Assembly (NCBI GenBank): GCA_024346835.1
Contig: AP024866.1
Coordinates: 1,860,001 to 1,924,000 of the forward strand
Source of the DNA: Vibrio comitans
GTDB lineage: Bacteria > Pseudomonadota > Gammaproteobacteria > Enterobacterales > Vibrionaceae
DNA length: 64,000 nucleotides
Reading direction: 5' to 3'
Positions 1-11,693 of this stretch are shown one piece after another (positions within the stretch are counted from its first letter, which is position 1; each line of letters opens with the position of its first letter). The notes below the pieces were generated by a model. It made no database searches. It saw only the letters and a program-made list of their open reading frames with translations, and was not told the DNA's origin. Both the position numbers and the translations under genes were made by a program.

Positions 1-11
1 CAATATACAGG

Positions 12-302
12 CTAACCTATCTGGGTCATTTCATGCACAACGAAAGACTCTACAGCCCCTTCTGTCGCCGCAATATAAGCCGCCAGATGATCATTTTCCA
101 TGTGTTTACGCCATAAATCACGAGTTTCCCAATTCTCAAAGAAAAGAAAATGTGCTGAATTATCATTATCTTGATGAAGGTCGTAGTTAACACATCCTTC
201 TTCAGCGCGCGTGGTTGCAATCAGATTTTGTAACTCCGATTTTACCAACTCTATTTTGTCTTGCTTAGCAACAATATTGGCTACTATGGTTAACTTCGTC
301 AT
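12..302 (-). CDS. ABM-domain (YgiN-like) monooxygenase
   Basis: A 96-residue single-domain protein of the antibiotic biosynthesis monooxygenase (ABM) superfamily, a ferredoxin-like fold that usually forms dimers. The family hallmark is visible: a glycine-cysteine-x-asparagine-tyrosine stretch at residues 36-40, then the F-x-x-E-x-W type signature at 54-58 (FFENW). Family members include quinol monooxygenase YgiN and autoinducer-2 processing LsrG. The exact substrate cannot be told from sequence, and a cytoplasmic location is expected because there is no signal peptide. The ATG start is preceded on the minus strand by a purine-rich GGGAAGGG tract about 9 bases upstream. It is transcribed towards the left edge, away from the transporter gene that follows, and its neighbour on the left is outside the window. 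Confidence 0.85.
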   Translation of the reverse strand: MTKLTIVANIVAKQDKIELVKSELQNLIATTRAEEGCVNYDLHQDNDNSAHFLFFENWETRDLWRKHMENDHLAAYIAATEGAVESFVVHEMTQIG

Positions 303-609
303 CCTTAAACCCTTCCCTCTATTCTGTAACTAAATGTGTCCCTTAATAAACTAAAGGCACAATAATTGGCTATGAACACTCAATTCGAAATATCAGCTCA
401 GCTTCCCCCTAAAGAACACCGATCAACAGTGGAAAAATAGTTTTAATCTCTCGTTACGAATAACTCTACTTATTCAGCACTTCAATCAGTATAATCCCTC
501 CCCCTTGTGGTGAGCACCGGTTAATTTATGGCCAACTCATCAGTTTACTTTCGATAATTTTTGGTCATCTCCCTTTTTTGATGACCACTTAAGCAGTTTA
601 GAGCACGTA
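303..609. other. intergenic region, divergent promoters presumed
   Basis: This 307-base stretch lies between the divergent ABM monooxygenase and permease genes. I see no convincing ORF with a ribosome binding site and no clear hairpin. It presumably carries both promoters, but no box stands out enough to call. Confidence 0.4.
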
Positions 610-2034
610 ATGAATAATAAGAACTCTGTGGGCTTAGTTGGCTTAATCGCCATCGTATTTGGCTCAATGATCGGTAGCGGTATCTTTAGTATTCCGCAAA
701 ATATGGCGGAGCAAGCCTCTATAGGAGCGGTCTCCCTAGCCTGGCTGATCACGGGTATCGGTATGCTTCTTTTAGTGCAAACCTTTAGAGTGCTTGCCGA
801 ACAAAAGCCTAACCTTAATTCAGGTATTTTCTCATACGCGAAAGCGGGCTTTGGTGAATACATCGGCTTCCATTCTGCATGGGGCTATTGGTTAATGACC
901 TGTATGGGCAACGTCGCCCTTGCCGTTATGATTAACGACTCTTTAGGCTTATTTTTCCCTGTACTGCTGCAACACGGTATAGAAACCGTATTCCTATGCT
1001 CAGCACTACTCTGGGGCATGAACGCCATAGCACTGCGAGGCACCGCAAGTTCATCTTTTATCAACCTGATCTCTACAGTAGGTAAGCTGATTGGTTTGAT
1101 TATTATTATCGCGATCATCATGTATAGCTTTGAGCCTGCAAACCTATCCCTTGATGTATGGGGAGAAGAGCAGCAGCTAGGCTCAGTGGTCACTCAAATA
1201 CAAAGTACGATGATGGTTACTCTTTGGTGTTTTGTGGGTATCGAAGGCGCAGTAGTACTATCTGGAAGGGCTAAAAAGAAATCGGACGTAGGTAAAGCTA
1301 CCCTTATTGGTTTTTTAGTCGCGATTAGTATGTACAGCCTGATCTCCATATTGGCGTTTGGCATCTTACCTCAGCAGGAGTTGTCACAATTGGCAAACCC
1401 GTCTGCTGCATCTCTTTTAGAAGCCGCGATTGGTCCCTATGGACGTGTTCTAGTGAACATCTGTGTATTGGTGTCAGTATTTGGGGCCCTTGTCGCGTGG
1501 ACTATGCTGGTTGCTGAGGTGCCATACGAAGCAGGTAAGGTTGGTGAGTTTCCTAGCTTTTTCAGCCGCACTAATACAAATGAAGCACCAATCAATGCAC
1601 TAAATGTATCTACATTATTCATGCAACTGTGTGTGCTGTTGGTGGTGATGTTTGAGAATGTATACCTAGCGGCGATTAACATCGCATCGGTAATGGTGCT
1701 TCCTTGTTATTTGCTCAGCTGCCTATTTCTTCTGAAGATCTCGCTAAATCCTAAGTCCCTTGGCTTAGAAAAACACAACTACGGACACATTGCCTTGGCA
1801 GCAAGCGCGGCGTTGTTTTGTGCATGGCTAATAACCGCGGCAGGACTTGAGTATCAACTAATGGCGACGATTTTGTACACCATAGGTATTCCATTTTTCC
1901 GCTACACGCACGCCTCTCGAATCAAGGCTGGCGAAAAAGTCTATTCTGTAGTGGATACTTGGATTGAGCGAGCACTGATTGCGCTAGCCGCACTGTCGGT
2001 TTATCTGATGTTTACTGGTTACCTGCACGCCTAG
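610..2034 (+). CDS. APC-family basic amino acid/polyamine antiporter (ArcD-like)
   Basis: A 474-residue, strongly hydrophobic inner-membrane protein with about 12 predicted membrane segments, of the amino acid-polyamine-organocation (APC) superfamily. The N-terminal unwound-helix motif of the superfamily is present as GSMIGSGIFSIP at residues 18-29. Length and sequence resemble the basic amino acid/polyamine antiporter branch, which includes arginine:ornithine antiporter ArcD, lysine:cadaverine CadB and putrescine:ornithine PotE. Those exchange an amino acid for its product and often support acid resistance. No decarboxylase or arginine deiminase gene is adjacent here, so the substrate is open. 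It stands as a single gene between divergent and convergent neighbours and ends at a strong shared terminator. Confidence 0.85.
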   Translation: MNNKNSVGLVGLIAIVFGSMIGSGIFSIPQNMAEQASIGAVSLAWLITGIGMLLLVQTFRVLAEQKPNLNSGIFSYAKAGFGEYIGFHSAWGYWLMTCMGNVALAVMINDSLGLFFPVLLQHGIETVFLCSALLWGMNAIALRGTASSSFINLISTVGKLIGLIIIIAIIMYSFEPANLSLDVWGEEQQLGSVVTQIQSTMMVTLWCFVGIEGAVVLSGRAKKKSDVGKATLIGFLVAISMYSLISILAFGILPQQELSQLANPSAASLLEAAIGPYGRVLVNICVLVSVFGALVAWTMLVAEVPYEAGKVGEFPSFFSRTNTNEAPINALNVSTLFMQLCVLLVVMFENVYLAAINIASVMVLPCYLLSCLFLLKISLNPKSLGLEKHNYGHIALAASAALFCAWLITAAGLEYQLMATILYTIGIPFFRYTHASRIKAGEKVYSVVDTWIERALIALAALSVYLMFTGYLHA

Positions 2035-2094
2035 TCATCTATAAGCATAGCCACTTGCATGCTTAGCCATTAACCAACAAATATCAACGCATAA

Positions 2095-2128
2095 AAAAGC
2101 CCGAGCTAATCACTTAGCTCGGGCTTTT
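2095..2128. terminator. bidirectional rho-independent terminator
   Basis: A perfect 15-base-pair stem (AAAAGCCCGAGCTAA paired with its complement) closes a 4-base loop, with A and T runs on the two sides. It therefore terminates both the rightward permease gene and the leftward icd gene, which converge here. Confidence 0.95.
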
Positions 2129-2143
2129 CATATCTATATTAGA

Positions 2144-4381
<2,238 letters not shown>

Positions 4382-4464
4382 CTATCGTTATTATTTGTTC
4401 ACTGGCTGTATTCAGCTCTCGTGTCAGTCGATTTTATAGCGTTCGCATCGTGCGAATCGGTACC

Positions 4465-4526
4465 GTACCAATCGTACTAAGTCTCTGTTCATTCATTTCT
4501 GATCACTTACTTAGTGTGACTGGTAC
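4465..4526. repeat. short internally deleted copy of the MITE-like repeat
   Basis: The ends GTACCAATCGTACTAA (4465-4480) and TTAGTGTGACTGGTAC (4511-4526) are inverted repeats of each other with two mismatches. They match the ends of the two 162-bp copies at 17922 and 41404, but the internal ~100 bases are missing. The piece sits in the icd-rluE intergenic region (4373-4742), where otherwise only promoter-like AT-rich sequence is seen. Confidence 0.8.
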
Positions 4527-4742
4527 TATGTTGTGTCTTGGGTTTTATCAATTATTGGCTTTAAATTGCCTAAAACGCCTTTAGTCATACAAGGCGATAC
4601 TGTTTAACCTATCAAATAATCGGCTCTGTTAGCAATCGTGTTATGATTAACCTAACCCGTTTGCTGCGCGTATCATAAAGCAAATGTTGTTTCCTGAGAA
4701 TGAACTCGTACAGTTTGTTTACAAAAATGCAAGGTAGTTAAC

Positions 4743-5420
4743 ATGTCTAGCGGCAACCGCCGACCTCAAAATAAGTCTCGAACTTCTCAACCATCTTCGA
4801 AGCCCAATAACAAATTCAGCCAAAATCGCTCTAGTTCTTCCAACAGAAGGAAGCCTTCGCGAACCGTTAAACGCGTTTCTGCCGAAGAGCGAAAAGTACT
4901 GCTGTTTAACAAACCTTTTGATGTATTAAGCCAATTTACTGACGGTGACGGCAGACAAACTCTGGCCGATTTCATCCAAGTAAAGGATGTGTACGCAGCA
5001 GGAAGGCTAGATAGAGATAGTGAAGGATTATTGTTACTGACCAATGACGGTATATTACAGGCTAAATTGACCCAACCTGATTCAAAGTCTCCTAAGACCT
5101 ATTGGGTACAGGTAGAGGGAGCACCGACTGAGCAAGATCTCGATGAATTGCGTAATGGCGTAGAGCTAAAAGATGGCATGACCCTGCCAGCAAAGGTAGA
5201 AATCATGTCGGAGCCGACTGTATGGGAAAGAAATCCACCAGTGCGCTTTCGTGCGGCGATCCCGACCACCTGGCTGTCGATCACCATTATCGAAGGTCGC
5301 AATAGACAAGTGCGCCGAATGACCGCCAATATTGGCTACCCTACTCTGCGACTGATCCGCTATTCCATCGGCAAGTACAGTTTGGGCGATTTGCCTAATG
5401 GGGAGTGGAAAGAGGTTTAA
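4743..5420 (+). CDS. rluE: 23S rRNA pseudouridine(2457) synthase RluE
   Basis: A 225-residue pseudouridine synthase of the RsuA/RluB/E/F family. RluE isomerises U2457 (E. coli numbering) in 23S rRNA. The catalytic motif GRLDRDSEG is at residues 87-95, with Asp90 the predicted nucleophile, and the family motif [10 protein letters not shown] lies near residue 184. The first ~45 residues are a low-complexity Ser/Asn/Arg/Lys tail that is probably disordered and may help RNA binding; no S4 domain is visible. The ATG is preceded by AAGGTAG at a good distance. It is divergent from icd, as in E. coli, which supports assignment to RluE over RluB or RluF. Confidence 0.93.
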   Translation: MSSGNRRPQNKSRTSQPSSKPNNKFSQNRSSSSNRRKPSRTVKRVSAEERKVLLFNKPFDVLSQFTDGDGRQTLADFIQVKDVYAAGRLDRDSEGLLLLTNDGILQAKLTQPDSKSPKTYWVQVEGAPTEQDLDELRNGVELKDGMTLPAKVEIMSEPTVWERNPPVRFRAAIPTTWLSITIIEGRNRQVRRMTANIGYPTLRLIRYSIGKYSLGDLPNGEWKEV

Positions 5421-5450
5421 TGTACTGGGGTTTGCTCTGAGCTTTCTAAG

Positions 5451-5483
5451 ATCCCGGATATTTGCTGGCGCAAATTCCGGGAT
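5451..5483. repeat. REP-like palindrome
   Basis: A 14-15-bp stem (ATCCCGGATATTTGC with GCAAATTCCGGGAT, one bulge) around a TGGC loop, followed by GACG. It ends in GGGATGACG, the same tail architecture as the hairpins inside the tandem repeat at 9297. It lies between the convergent rluE and the small gene at 5530 and may also serve as a transcription barrier. Confidence 0.75.
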
Positions 5484-5529
5484 GACGATGGCCTTTCCGA
5501 GCAAGGCTCAGCACTTATTGCGAATTTGG

Positions 5530-5793
5530 CTACTCACCTTCCATAAAGCCTAGATCCGGCAGTCGGTCTAGATGTTCTGCGTAACGCTTTTCGTTGAACT
5601 CTGCGCCGTTATTCACAACATCAAACACTTCGATTGCAACCGCACAGCCAATCATGGCGATAGCATCATCTCGGCTATTGCCGGTCATCATTAGGCGCAT
5701 CAGCGTTTCTTTTACTTTCTTTGGGTTGCCTGATTCAATCTGATTTTCAACGATTTCGATCAGTTGGTCTTGAACTTCTTGTTGGTCTTGCAT
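5530..5793 (-). CDS. conserved hypothetical protein, 87 residues
   Basis: A small soluble, acidic, largely helical protein without signal peptide or known motif. I do not recognise its family. The reading frame stays open upstream to an ATG at 5835, but that start has no ribosome binding site. The ATG at 5793 is preceded by AGGG and begins the well-formed helical sequence MQDQQEVQDQLIEIVENQ, so I prefer 5793. It is divergent from mnmA. Codon use is like the neighbouring housekeeping genes, so it is likely a real gene, but its function cannot be inferred. Confidence 0.75.
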   Translation of the reverse strand: MQDQQEVQDQLIEIVENQIESGNPKKVKETLMRLMMTGNSRDDAIAMIGCAVAIEVFDVVNNGAEFNEKRYAEHLDRLPDLGFMEGE

Positions 5794-5854
5794 GGTCTTT
5801 AGCCCTATTGTGGGAGCAACGAAATGTTGGCACATAGTATGACAGAAAATGTTT

Positions 5855-5880
5855 ACACTTTTCAGTCAATTTGAAAGTGT
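5855..5880. promoter_or_regulatory. inverted repeat in the mnmA upstream region
   Basis: ACACTTT (5855-5861) and AAAGTGT (5874-5880) form an inverted repeat between two divergent genes, about 80 bases before mnmA. Its position suggests an operator, but the factor is unknown. A possible -10 box TAGAAT lies at about 5920. Confidence 0.3.
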
Positions 5881-5958
5881 GATTCACCTCGCGGATCTGT
5901 CACACTGAGTTTGTTTCTGTTAGAATCTGCGACCGTGTTTATCTAGTGGTAATTTTGA

Positions 5959-7089
5959 ATGTCTGACAACAGCCAAAAGAAAGTCATCGTCGGCATGTCC
6001 GGTGGGGTTGATTCCTCTGTCTCTGCGTACCTGCTTCAACAGCAAGGCTATCAAGTTGAAGGCCTGTTTATGAAGAACTGGGAAGAAGACGACAACGAAG
6101 AGTATTGTACAGCAGCAGAAGACCTTGCCGACGCGCAAGCGGTCTGCGACAAGCTGGGCATTCATTTGCACACGATAAACTTTGCTGCAGAATATTGGGA
6201 CAACGTGTTTGAGTACTTCCTTCAAGAGTACAAAGCAGGTCGTACACCAAACCCAGATATCCTTTGTAACAAAGAAATTAAATTCAAAGCCTTCTTAGAG
6301 TTTGCCGACGAAGTTCTGGACGCTGATTACATCGCAATGGGTCATTACGTGCGCCGTACATTCCCGAGCGCAGAAGAAATTGCCGCAGGTGAGAAGCCTC
6401 GCATGCTTCGTGGTCTAGATGGCAACAAAGATCAAAGCTACTTCTTGTACACACTCAGCCACGAACAAGTTGGCCGTAGCTTATTCCCTGTGGGCGACAT
6501 CGAGAAACCAGAAGTTCGCCGCATTGCTGAAGAGCAAGGCCTAATCACAGCGAAGAAAAAAGACTCAACGGGCATCTGTTTTATTGGTGAGCGCAAGTTT
6601 ACAGATTTTCTTTCTCGCTATTTGCCTGCTCAGCCGGGTAAAATTGAAACCCCGGAAGGTCAAGAAATTGGCGAGCACATGGGCTTGATGTATCACACCC
6701 TTGGTCAGCGCAAAGGTCTTCACATTGGTGGCCAAAAAGGCGGCGGCGGTAACGAAGACCCATGGTACGTTGCTGAGAAAGACCTGAAGCGTAACGTATT
6801 AATTGCGGTTCAAGGTGCGGATCATCCACTGCTTAAGTCTGAAGGTTTACTTGCGTCTCAACTACACTGGGTCGACCGTAACCCGATTCGTGAGCCAATG
6901 AGTTGCACAGTAAAAACAAGATATCGCCAAACCGATATTCCATGTACCATTATTCCTGTGGACGACGAGAACATCAAAGTAATCTTCGACGAACCACAAG
7001 TTGCCGTTACCCCTGGTCAATCTGCGGTCTTCTATAAAGACGATGTATGCTTGGGTGGCGGAATCATCGAAAAACGAATCAAAGCTTAA
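5959..7089 (+). CDS. mnmA: tRNA 2-thiouridylase MnmA
   Basis: A 376-residue tRNA(5-methylaminomethyl-2-thiouridylate) methyltransferase-type sulfurtransferase (thiouridylase). It places the 2-thio group on U34 of tRNA-Lys, -Glu and -Gln using ATP and sulfur relayed from IscS through the Tus proteins. The PP-loop MSGGVDSS is at residues 13-20. The two catalytic cysteines are visible: C103 in [12 protein letters not shown] and C207 in [10 protein letters not shown], matching C102 and C199 of E. coli. Length is typical. It heads the mnmA-hflD-purB gene order also known from E. coli. The next gene, hflD, starts 17 bases after its stop, so the two are probably co-transcribed. Confidence 0.97.
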   Translation: MSDNSQKKVIVGMSGGVDSSVSAYLLQQQGYQVEGLFMKNWEEDDNEEYCTAAEDLADAQAVCDKLGIHLHTINFAAEYWDNVFEYFLQEYKAGRTPNPDILCNKEIKFKAFLEFADEVLDADYIAMGHYVRRTFPSAEEIAAGEKPRMLRGLDGNKDQSYFLYTLSHEQVGRSLFPVGDIEKPEVRRIAEEQGLITAKKKDSTGICFIGERKFTDFLSRYLPAQPGKIETPEGQEIGEHMGLMYHTLGQRKGLHIGGQKGGGGNEDPWYVAEKDLKRNVLIAVQGADHPLLKSEGLLASQLHWVDRNPIREPMSCTVKTRYRQTDIPCTIIPVDDENIKVIFDEPQVAVTPGQSAVFYKDDVCLGGGIIEKRIKA

Positions 7090-7106
7090 GACAAAGGAGT
7101 TCTTAC

Positions 7107-7724
7107 GTGGCCAATACCAATTATGACCGTACCATCGCTTTTGCTGGCATCTGCCAGGCTGTCGCTTTAGTTCAACAAGTGGCAAAAGACGGACATTGTA
7201 ATTCTGCCGCGTTTGAAACCTCAGTTGCTGCAATTATCAATACCAACCCTGCCGATACTGTGAGCGTGTTTGGTAATGAGCGTGATCTAAAGGTGGGTCT
7301 TGAGTGCCTAGCGCGTGGCATCGATAGCTCAGCGACAGGCAATGAACTGACTCGCTACGTGATCAGTTTGATGGCACTTGAACGCAAGCTAAGTCAGCGT
7401 CGTGATTCTATGGCACAACTTGGCGATCGCATTCAACAAATTGAACGCCAAACTGAGCATTTTGATCTGTTTGAAGAACAAATGATCAGCAACCTTGCTA
7501 GCGTCTACCTTGATGTGGTCAGCCCAATTGGCCCTCGTATTCAAGTCACTGGCAACCCAGCAATGCTTCAGCAAACCTCGGTACAAAGCAAGGTACGTGC
7601 CCTACTCCTTTCTGGTATTCGTAGTGCTGTACTGTGGCGCCAGGTAGGTGGAAAACGTCGCCACTTGATCTTTGGCCGCAAGAAAATGATAGAGCAGGCT
7701 GAGATACTTTTAGCACGAATTTAA
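7107..7724 (+). CDS. hflD: high frequency lysogenization protein HflD
   Basis: A 205-residue, mostly helical protein of the HflD family, the usual length (213 in E. coli). In E. coli, HflD is a peripheral membrane protein that binds lambda CII; its general cellular role is unclear, though its position beside mnmA and purB is widely conserved. I chose the GTG at 7107 because AAAGGAG lies 8-14 bases before it and the protein then starts in register with the family. A longer open frame from 7047 overlaps mnmA and has no binding site. No signal peptide is seen. A strong terminator follows directly, separating it from purB. Confidence 0.93.
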   Translation: MANTNYDRTIAFAGICQAVALVQQVAKDGHCNSAAFETSVAAIINTNPADTVSVFGNERDLKVGLECLARGIDSSATGNELTRYVISLMALERKLSQRRDSMAQLGDRIQQIERQTEHFDLFEEQMISNLASVYLDVVSPIGPRIQVTGNPAMLQQTSVQSKVRALLLSGIRSAVLWRQVGGKRRHLIFGRKKMIEQAEILLARI

Positions 7725-7730
7725 ACATTG

Positions 7731-7760
7731 GCTCGCGCATTGTCGCGAGCTAATTTTTTT
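7731..7760 (+). terminator. rho-independent terminator after hflD
   Basis: The stem GCTCGCG/CGCGAGC with a 6-base loop is followed within 4 bases by a run of seven T. Confidence 0.92.
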
Positions 7761-7775
7761 GCGCATAGAAAATTA

Positions 7776-7791
7776 ACGCAATCGTTTGCGC
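7776..7791. promoter_or_regulatory. PurR-like operator upstream of purB
   Basis: ACGCAATCGTTTGCGC matches the E. coli PurR operator consensus ACGCAAACGTTTGCGT at 14 of 16 positions. It lies 75 bases before the purB start, where a repressor would overlap the promoter. PurR control of purB is established in E. coli, although the operator there lies inside the coding region. Binding here is inference. Confidence 0.75.
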
Positions 7792-7826
7792 AACACTAGT
7801 GACAATTGCCCTTGTTACTGGTATAA

Positions 7827-9236
<1,410 letters not shown>

Positions 9237-9253
9237 GCTAACAGCTAGATATT

Positions 9254-9289
9254 AAAAAGCCTGAATCGAAAGATTCAGGCTTTTTTTTT
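9254..9289 (+). terminator. rho-independent terminator after purB
   Basis: The stem AAAAAGCCTGAATC with GATTCAGGCTTTTT closes a GAAA tetraloop and is followed by a run of T. Confidence 0.95.
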
Positions 9290-9296
9290 GCTCACC

Positions 9297-9903
9297 ACCC
9301 TGATGGAAATCAGGGTCTTAGCACGCACATTGTACACGATAACAAACGCGTCATCCTGACGAAAGTCAGGACCTTAGAGAGTGCCCAAAGTCGAACTAAT
9401 GCACCTCCCAAGGTCCTAGATAAGTTCTTCGAACTTTCTAGGATGACGGTGCGTTGTATTAGCATCGAACTCAACTTAAAAGCGAAAAATTCACGCTTGT
9501 CATGCTCGTCACCCTGATGAAAATCAGGGTCTTAGCACGCACATTGTACGCAATAACACGTACGTCATCCTGGCGAAGGCCAGGACCTTAGAGAGTGCCC
9601 ATGTCAAACAAAGGCACCTCCTAAGGTCCTAGATAAGTTCTTCTAACTTTCTAGGATGACGACGGTGCGTTGTATTAGCACCGCACTCAAACTAAAAGCG
9701 AAAGATTCACGCTTTTCATGCTCGTCACCCTGATGAAAATCAGGGTCTTAGCACGCACATTGCACACAACAACAAACGCGTCATCCTGACGAAAGTCAGG
9801 ACCTTAGAGAGTGCCAATATCAAACTAAAGCACCCCCCAAGGTCCTAGATAAGTTCTTCGAACTTTCTACGATGACGGTGCGTTGTATTAACCTAGAACT
9901 CAC
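9297..9903. repeat. three tandem copies of a ~215-bp hairpin-rich repeat
   Basis: Units begin with ACCCTGATG at 9297, 9511 and 9727 (periods 214 and 216), and the third is cut short near glgA. Each unit carries the hairpin ACCCTGATGRAAATCAGGGT. It then has two oppositely oriented hairpins that share the ends GGTCCT and AGGATGACG, plus a small AAGCG...CGCTT stem. Copies are near identical, with a few single-base changes and small indels. The stretch between purB and glgA holds no ORF. The modules resemble REP elements, and this looks like tandem amplification of a REP cluster. Confidence 0.93.
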
Positions 9904-9924
9904 GCAACTTACGTTGGCTCTGCC

Positions 9925-11373
9925 CTACATCGCGCTCTTAAACATTTCTAGGTATTTCTCTGCAGCCACGTTCCAGCCGAAGTCTTGCTTCATAGCGCGC
10001 AACTGTACTTCTGCGAACTCTGCTGGCTGTTGAAGGTATAGGATCAACGCGCGTTGCATGCATACCAAAAGCTCATCTGGGATTGGATCGTGGAATGAGA
10101 AGCCAGTACCCACACTTGGGTCAGTATCGTAATCATTCACGGTATCCTTCAGGCCACCTACATCACGAACTATAGGCAGTGTGCCGTAAGCCATAGAGTA
10201 AAGTTGGTTCAGGCCACATGCTTCAAATTCTGAAGGCATTAGGAAGAAATCTGAGCCAGCTTCAACAAGGTGAGCTAGACGGTTGTCGTAAGCTTCTACA
10301 AAGGCAAACTTATCGCCGTATTGCTCTGATACTTCACGCAGTTGCGCAGCAATATCAGGATCACCAGTACCGATGATCACAAGTTGTACATCGTTCTTCA
10401 AGAAGCGATCTAGGATAGGCAGAATGTAGTGGAAGCCTTTTTGATGAGTCAGACGACACACCATGCCAAACATAGGTAGTTTAGCCACTGGAAGATTAAA
10501 CTCTTGCTGAAGCGCTGTTTTATTCGCCGCTTTACCTGCTTTAAAGCTTGCCTTAGTTGGCTTGAATTTTTTAACTAGGTATTTATCAGTCGCAGGATCC
10601 CATTCGCTGTAGTCACAGCCATTTACGATACCTGAGAAATCTGCAGAGCGAGACACGAAGTCGTTTACTAAGCCGTGTGAACCAAGTGGGGTCTTGAGTT
10701 CTTCAGCGTAGTTAGGGCTTACCGCATTTAGCTTATCAGCGTATTGGATACCAGCACGTAGCATACTAATGCAGTCATGGCCGTAGTTCACTGTGCTTGC
10801 TTCAACCTCAGTTAGCTCAGGAATGATGCTTACTTCGTTGTATGGGTAGATACCCTTAAACAGCGCATTATGAATAGTCAATGCACTCTTAATGTCTTTA
10901 TAGAAGTCATTCTTAGCAAAACGCGTCTTTAACAAGAAAGGCACTAACCCAGTGTGCCAATCATTTGCATGAACAACGTCAGGCTTGAAGTTTAACTTAG
11001 GTAGAGCATCAAGGCTTGCTGCTGCGAAGAACGCAAAGCGCTCGCCGTTATCTGCGTACGCTTGGTTGCGCTCAGCATAAAGCTCAGGGCGATCAAAGTA
11101 TTGCGCACATTCGAATGCATAAACGGGTACACCATCAAGCTCTAACTTGCGAACTTGATATGGAGTGTGAGGGTGATGATCTAAAGTCGTAGACAGAACC
11201 ACTGGGCTCTGTTCAAAATTAGGCAGTTTTGTATAGCCAGGAATAGCAATGGCGATATTAGTGCCAAGGTTTTGTAGCGCCTTAGGTAACGCTTTACCAA
11301 CGTCAGCCAAGCCTCCGCTTTTTACTAATCCTTCAGCTTCGGAAACTGTAAACCAAACTTTTAATTGTGACAT
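9925..11373 (-). CDS. glgA: glycogen synthase GlgA
   Basis: A 482-residue glycosyltransferase family 5 starch/glycogen synthase that extends alpha-1,4-glucan from ADP-glucose in the cytoplasm. The ADP-glucose loop KSGGLADV is at residues 18-25. The C-terminal GT-B domain has the conserved PSEFEACGLNQLY segment, with a glutamate typical of retaining glycosyltransferases. The open frame runs 33 codons further upstream, but MSQLKVWFTVSEAEGL is the normal family N-terminus, so I start at 11373, with an AGGA upstream. It is not beside glgC, glgB or glgP here, so the pathway partners are elsewhere. It is transcribed leftwards into the tandem repeat array, and no classical terminator with a T run is seen before that array. 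Confidence 0.95.
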   Translation of the reverse strand: MSQLKVWFTVSEAEGLVKSGGLADVGKALPKALQNLGTNIAIAIPGYTKLPNFEQSPVVLSTTLDHHPHTPYQVRKLELDGVPVYAFECAQYFDRPELYAERNQAYADNGERFAFFAAASLDALPKLNFKPDVVHANDWHTGLVPFLLKTRFAKNDFYKDIKSALTIHNALFKGIYPYNEVSIIPELTEVEASTVNYGHDCISMLRAGIQYADKLNAVSPNYAEELKTPLGSHGLVNDFVSRSADFSGIVNGCDYSEWDPATDKYLVKKFKPTKASFKAGKAANKTALQQEFNLPVAKLPMFGMVCRLTHQKGFHYILPILDRFLKNDVQLVIIGTGDPDIAAQLREVSEQYGDKFAFVEAYDNRLAHLVEAGSDFFLMPSEFEACGLNQLYSMAYGTLPIVRDVGGLKDTVNDYDTDPSVGTGFSFHDPIPDELLVCMQRALILYLQQPAEFAEVQLRAMKQDFGWNVAAEKYLEMFKSAM

Positions 11374-11640
11374 TTTTGGGGAAATCCTGTTTTTCGTTAG
11401 AGCTGTTGACAGCTTCTGGTTATGGTTGATTTGACTCGCGTCATTTCTAGGCGATATTAACATAAAAACCAAACGATTGCGCTAGTACCACCGCGCTATG
11501 ACACCTCGCTATTGCAGAGTACAAACGACTCTAACTTACGACTCATGTTCCATCTATAACGCTTTGAAATACTTACCCCAACAACGAGGTAAAAAAAGAT
11601 AAAACCGTGATTTACATAGCTAGACAATGAGATTTAGATA

Positions 11641-11670
11641 CAAAAATGCCCAGCACTATGGCTGGGCATT
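11641..11670 (-). terminator. terminator of the porin gene
   Basis: AATGCCCAGC and GCTGGGCATT form a 10-bp stem around ACTATG. On the minus strand it is followed by a T run. The rest of the 320-base gap up to glgA is AT-rich, presumably the glgA promoter, with no gene. Confidence 0.85.
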
Positions 11671-11693
11671 GATTAATTTGTTTTAACTAGATA

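Noticed and set aside
9297..9903. Possible CRISPR array at the tandem repeat
   Set aside because: Units are about 215 bp with no unique spacers and no cas genes nearby; the copies are near identical throughout.
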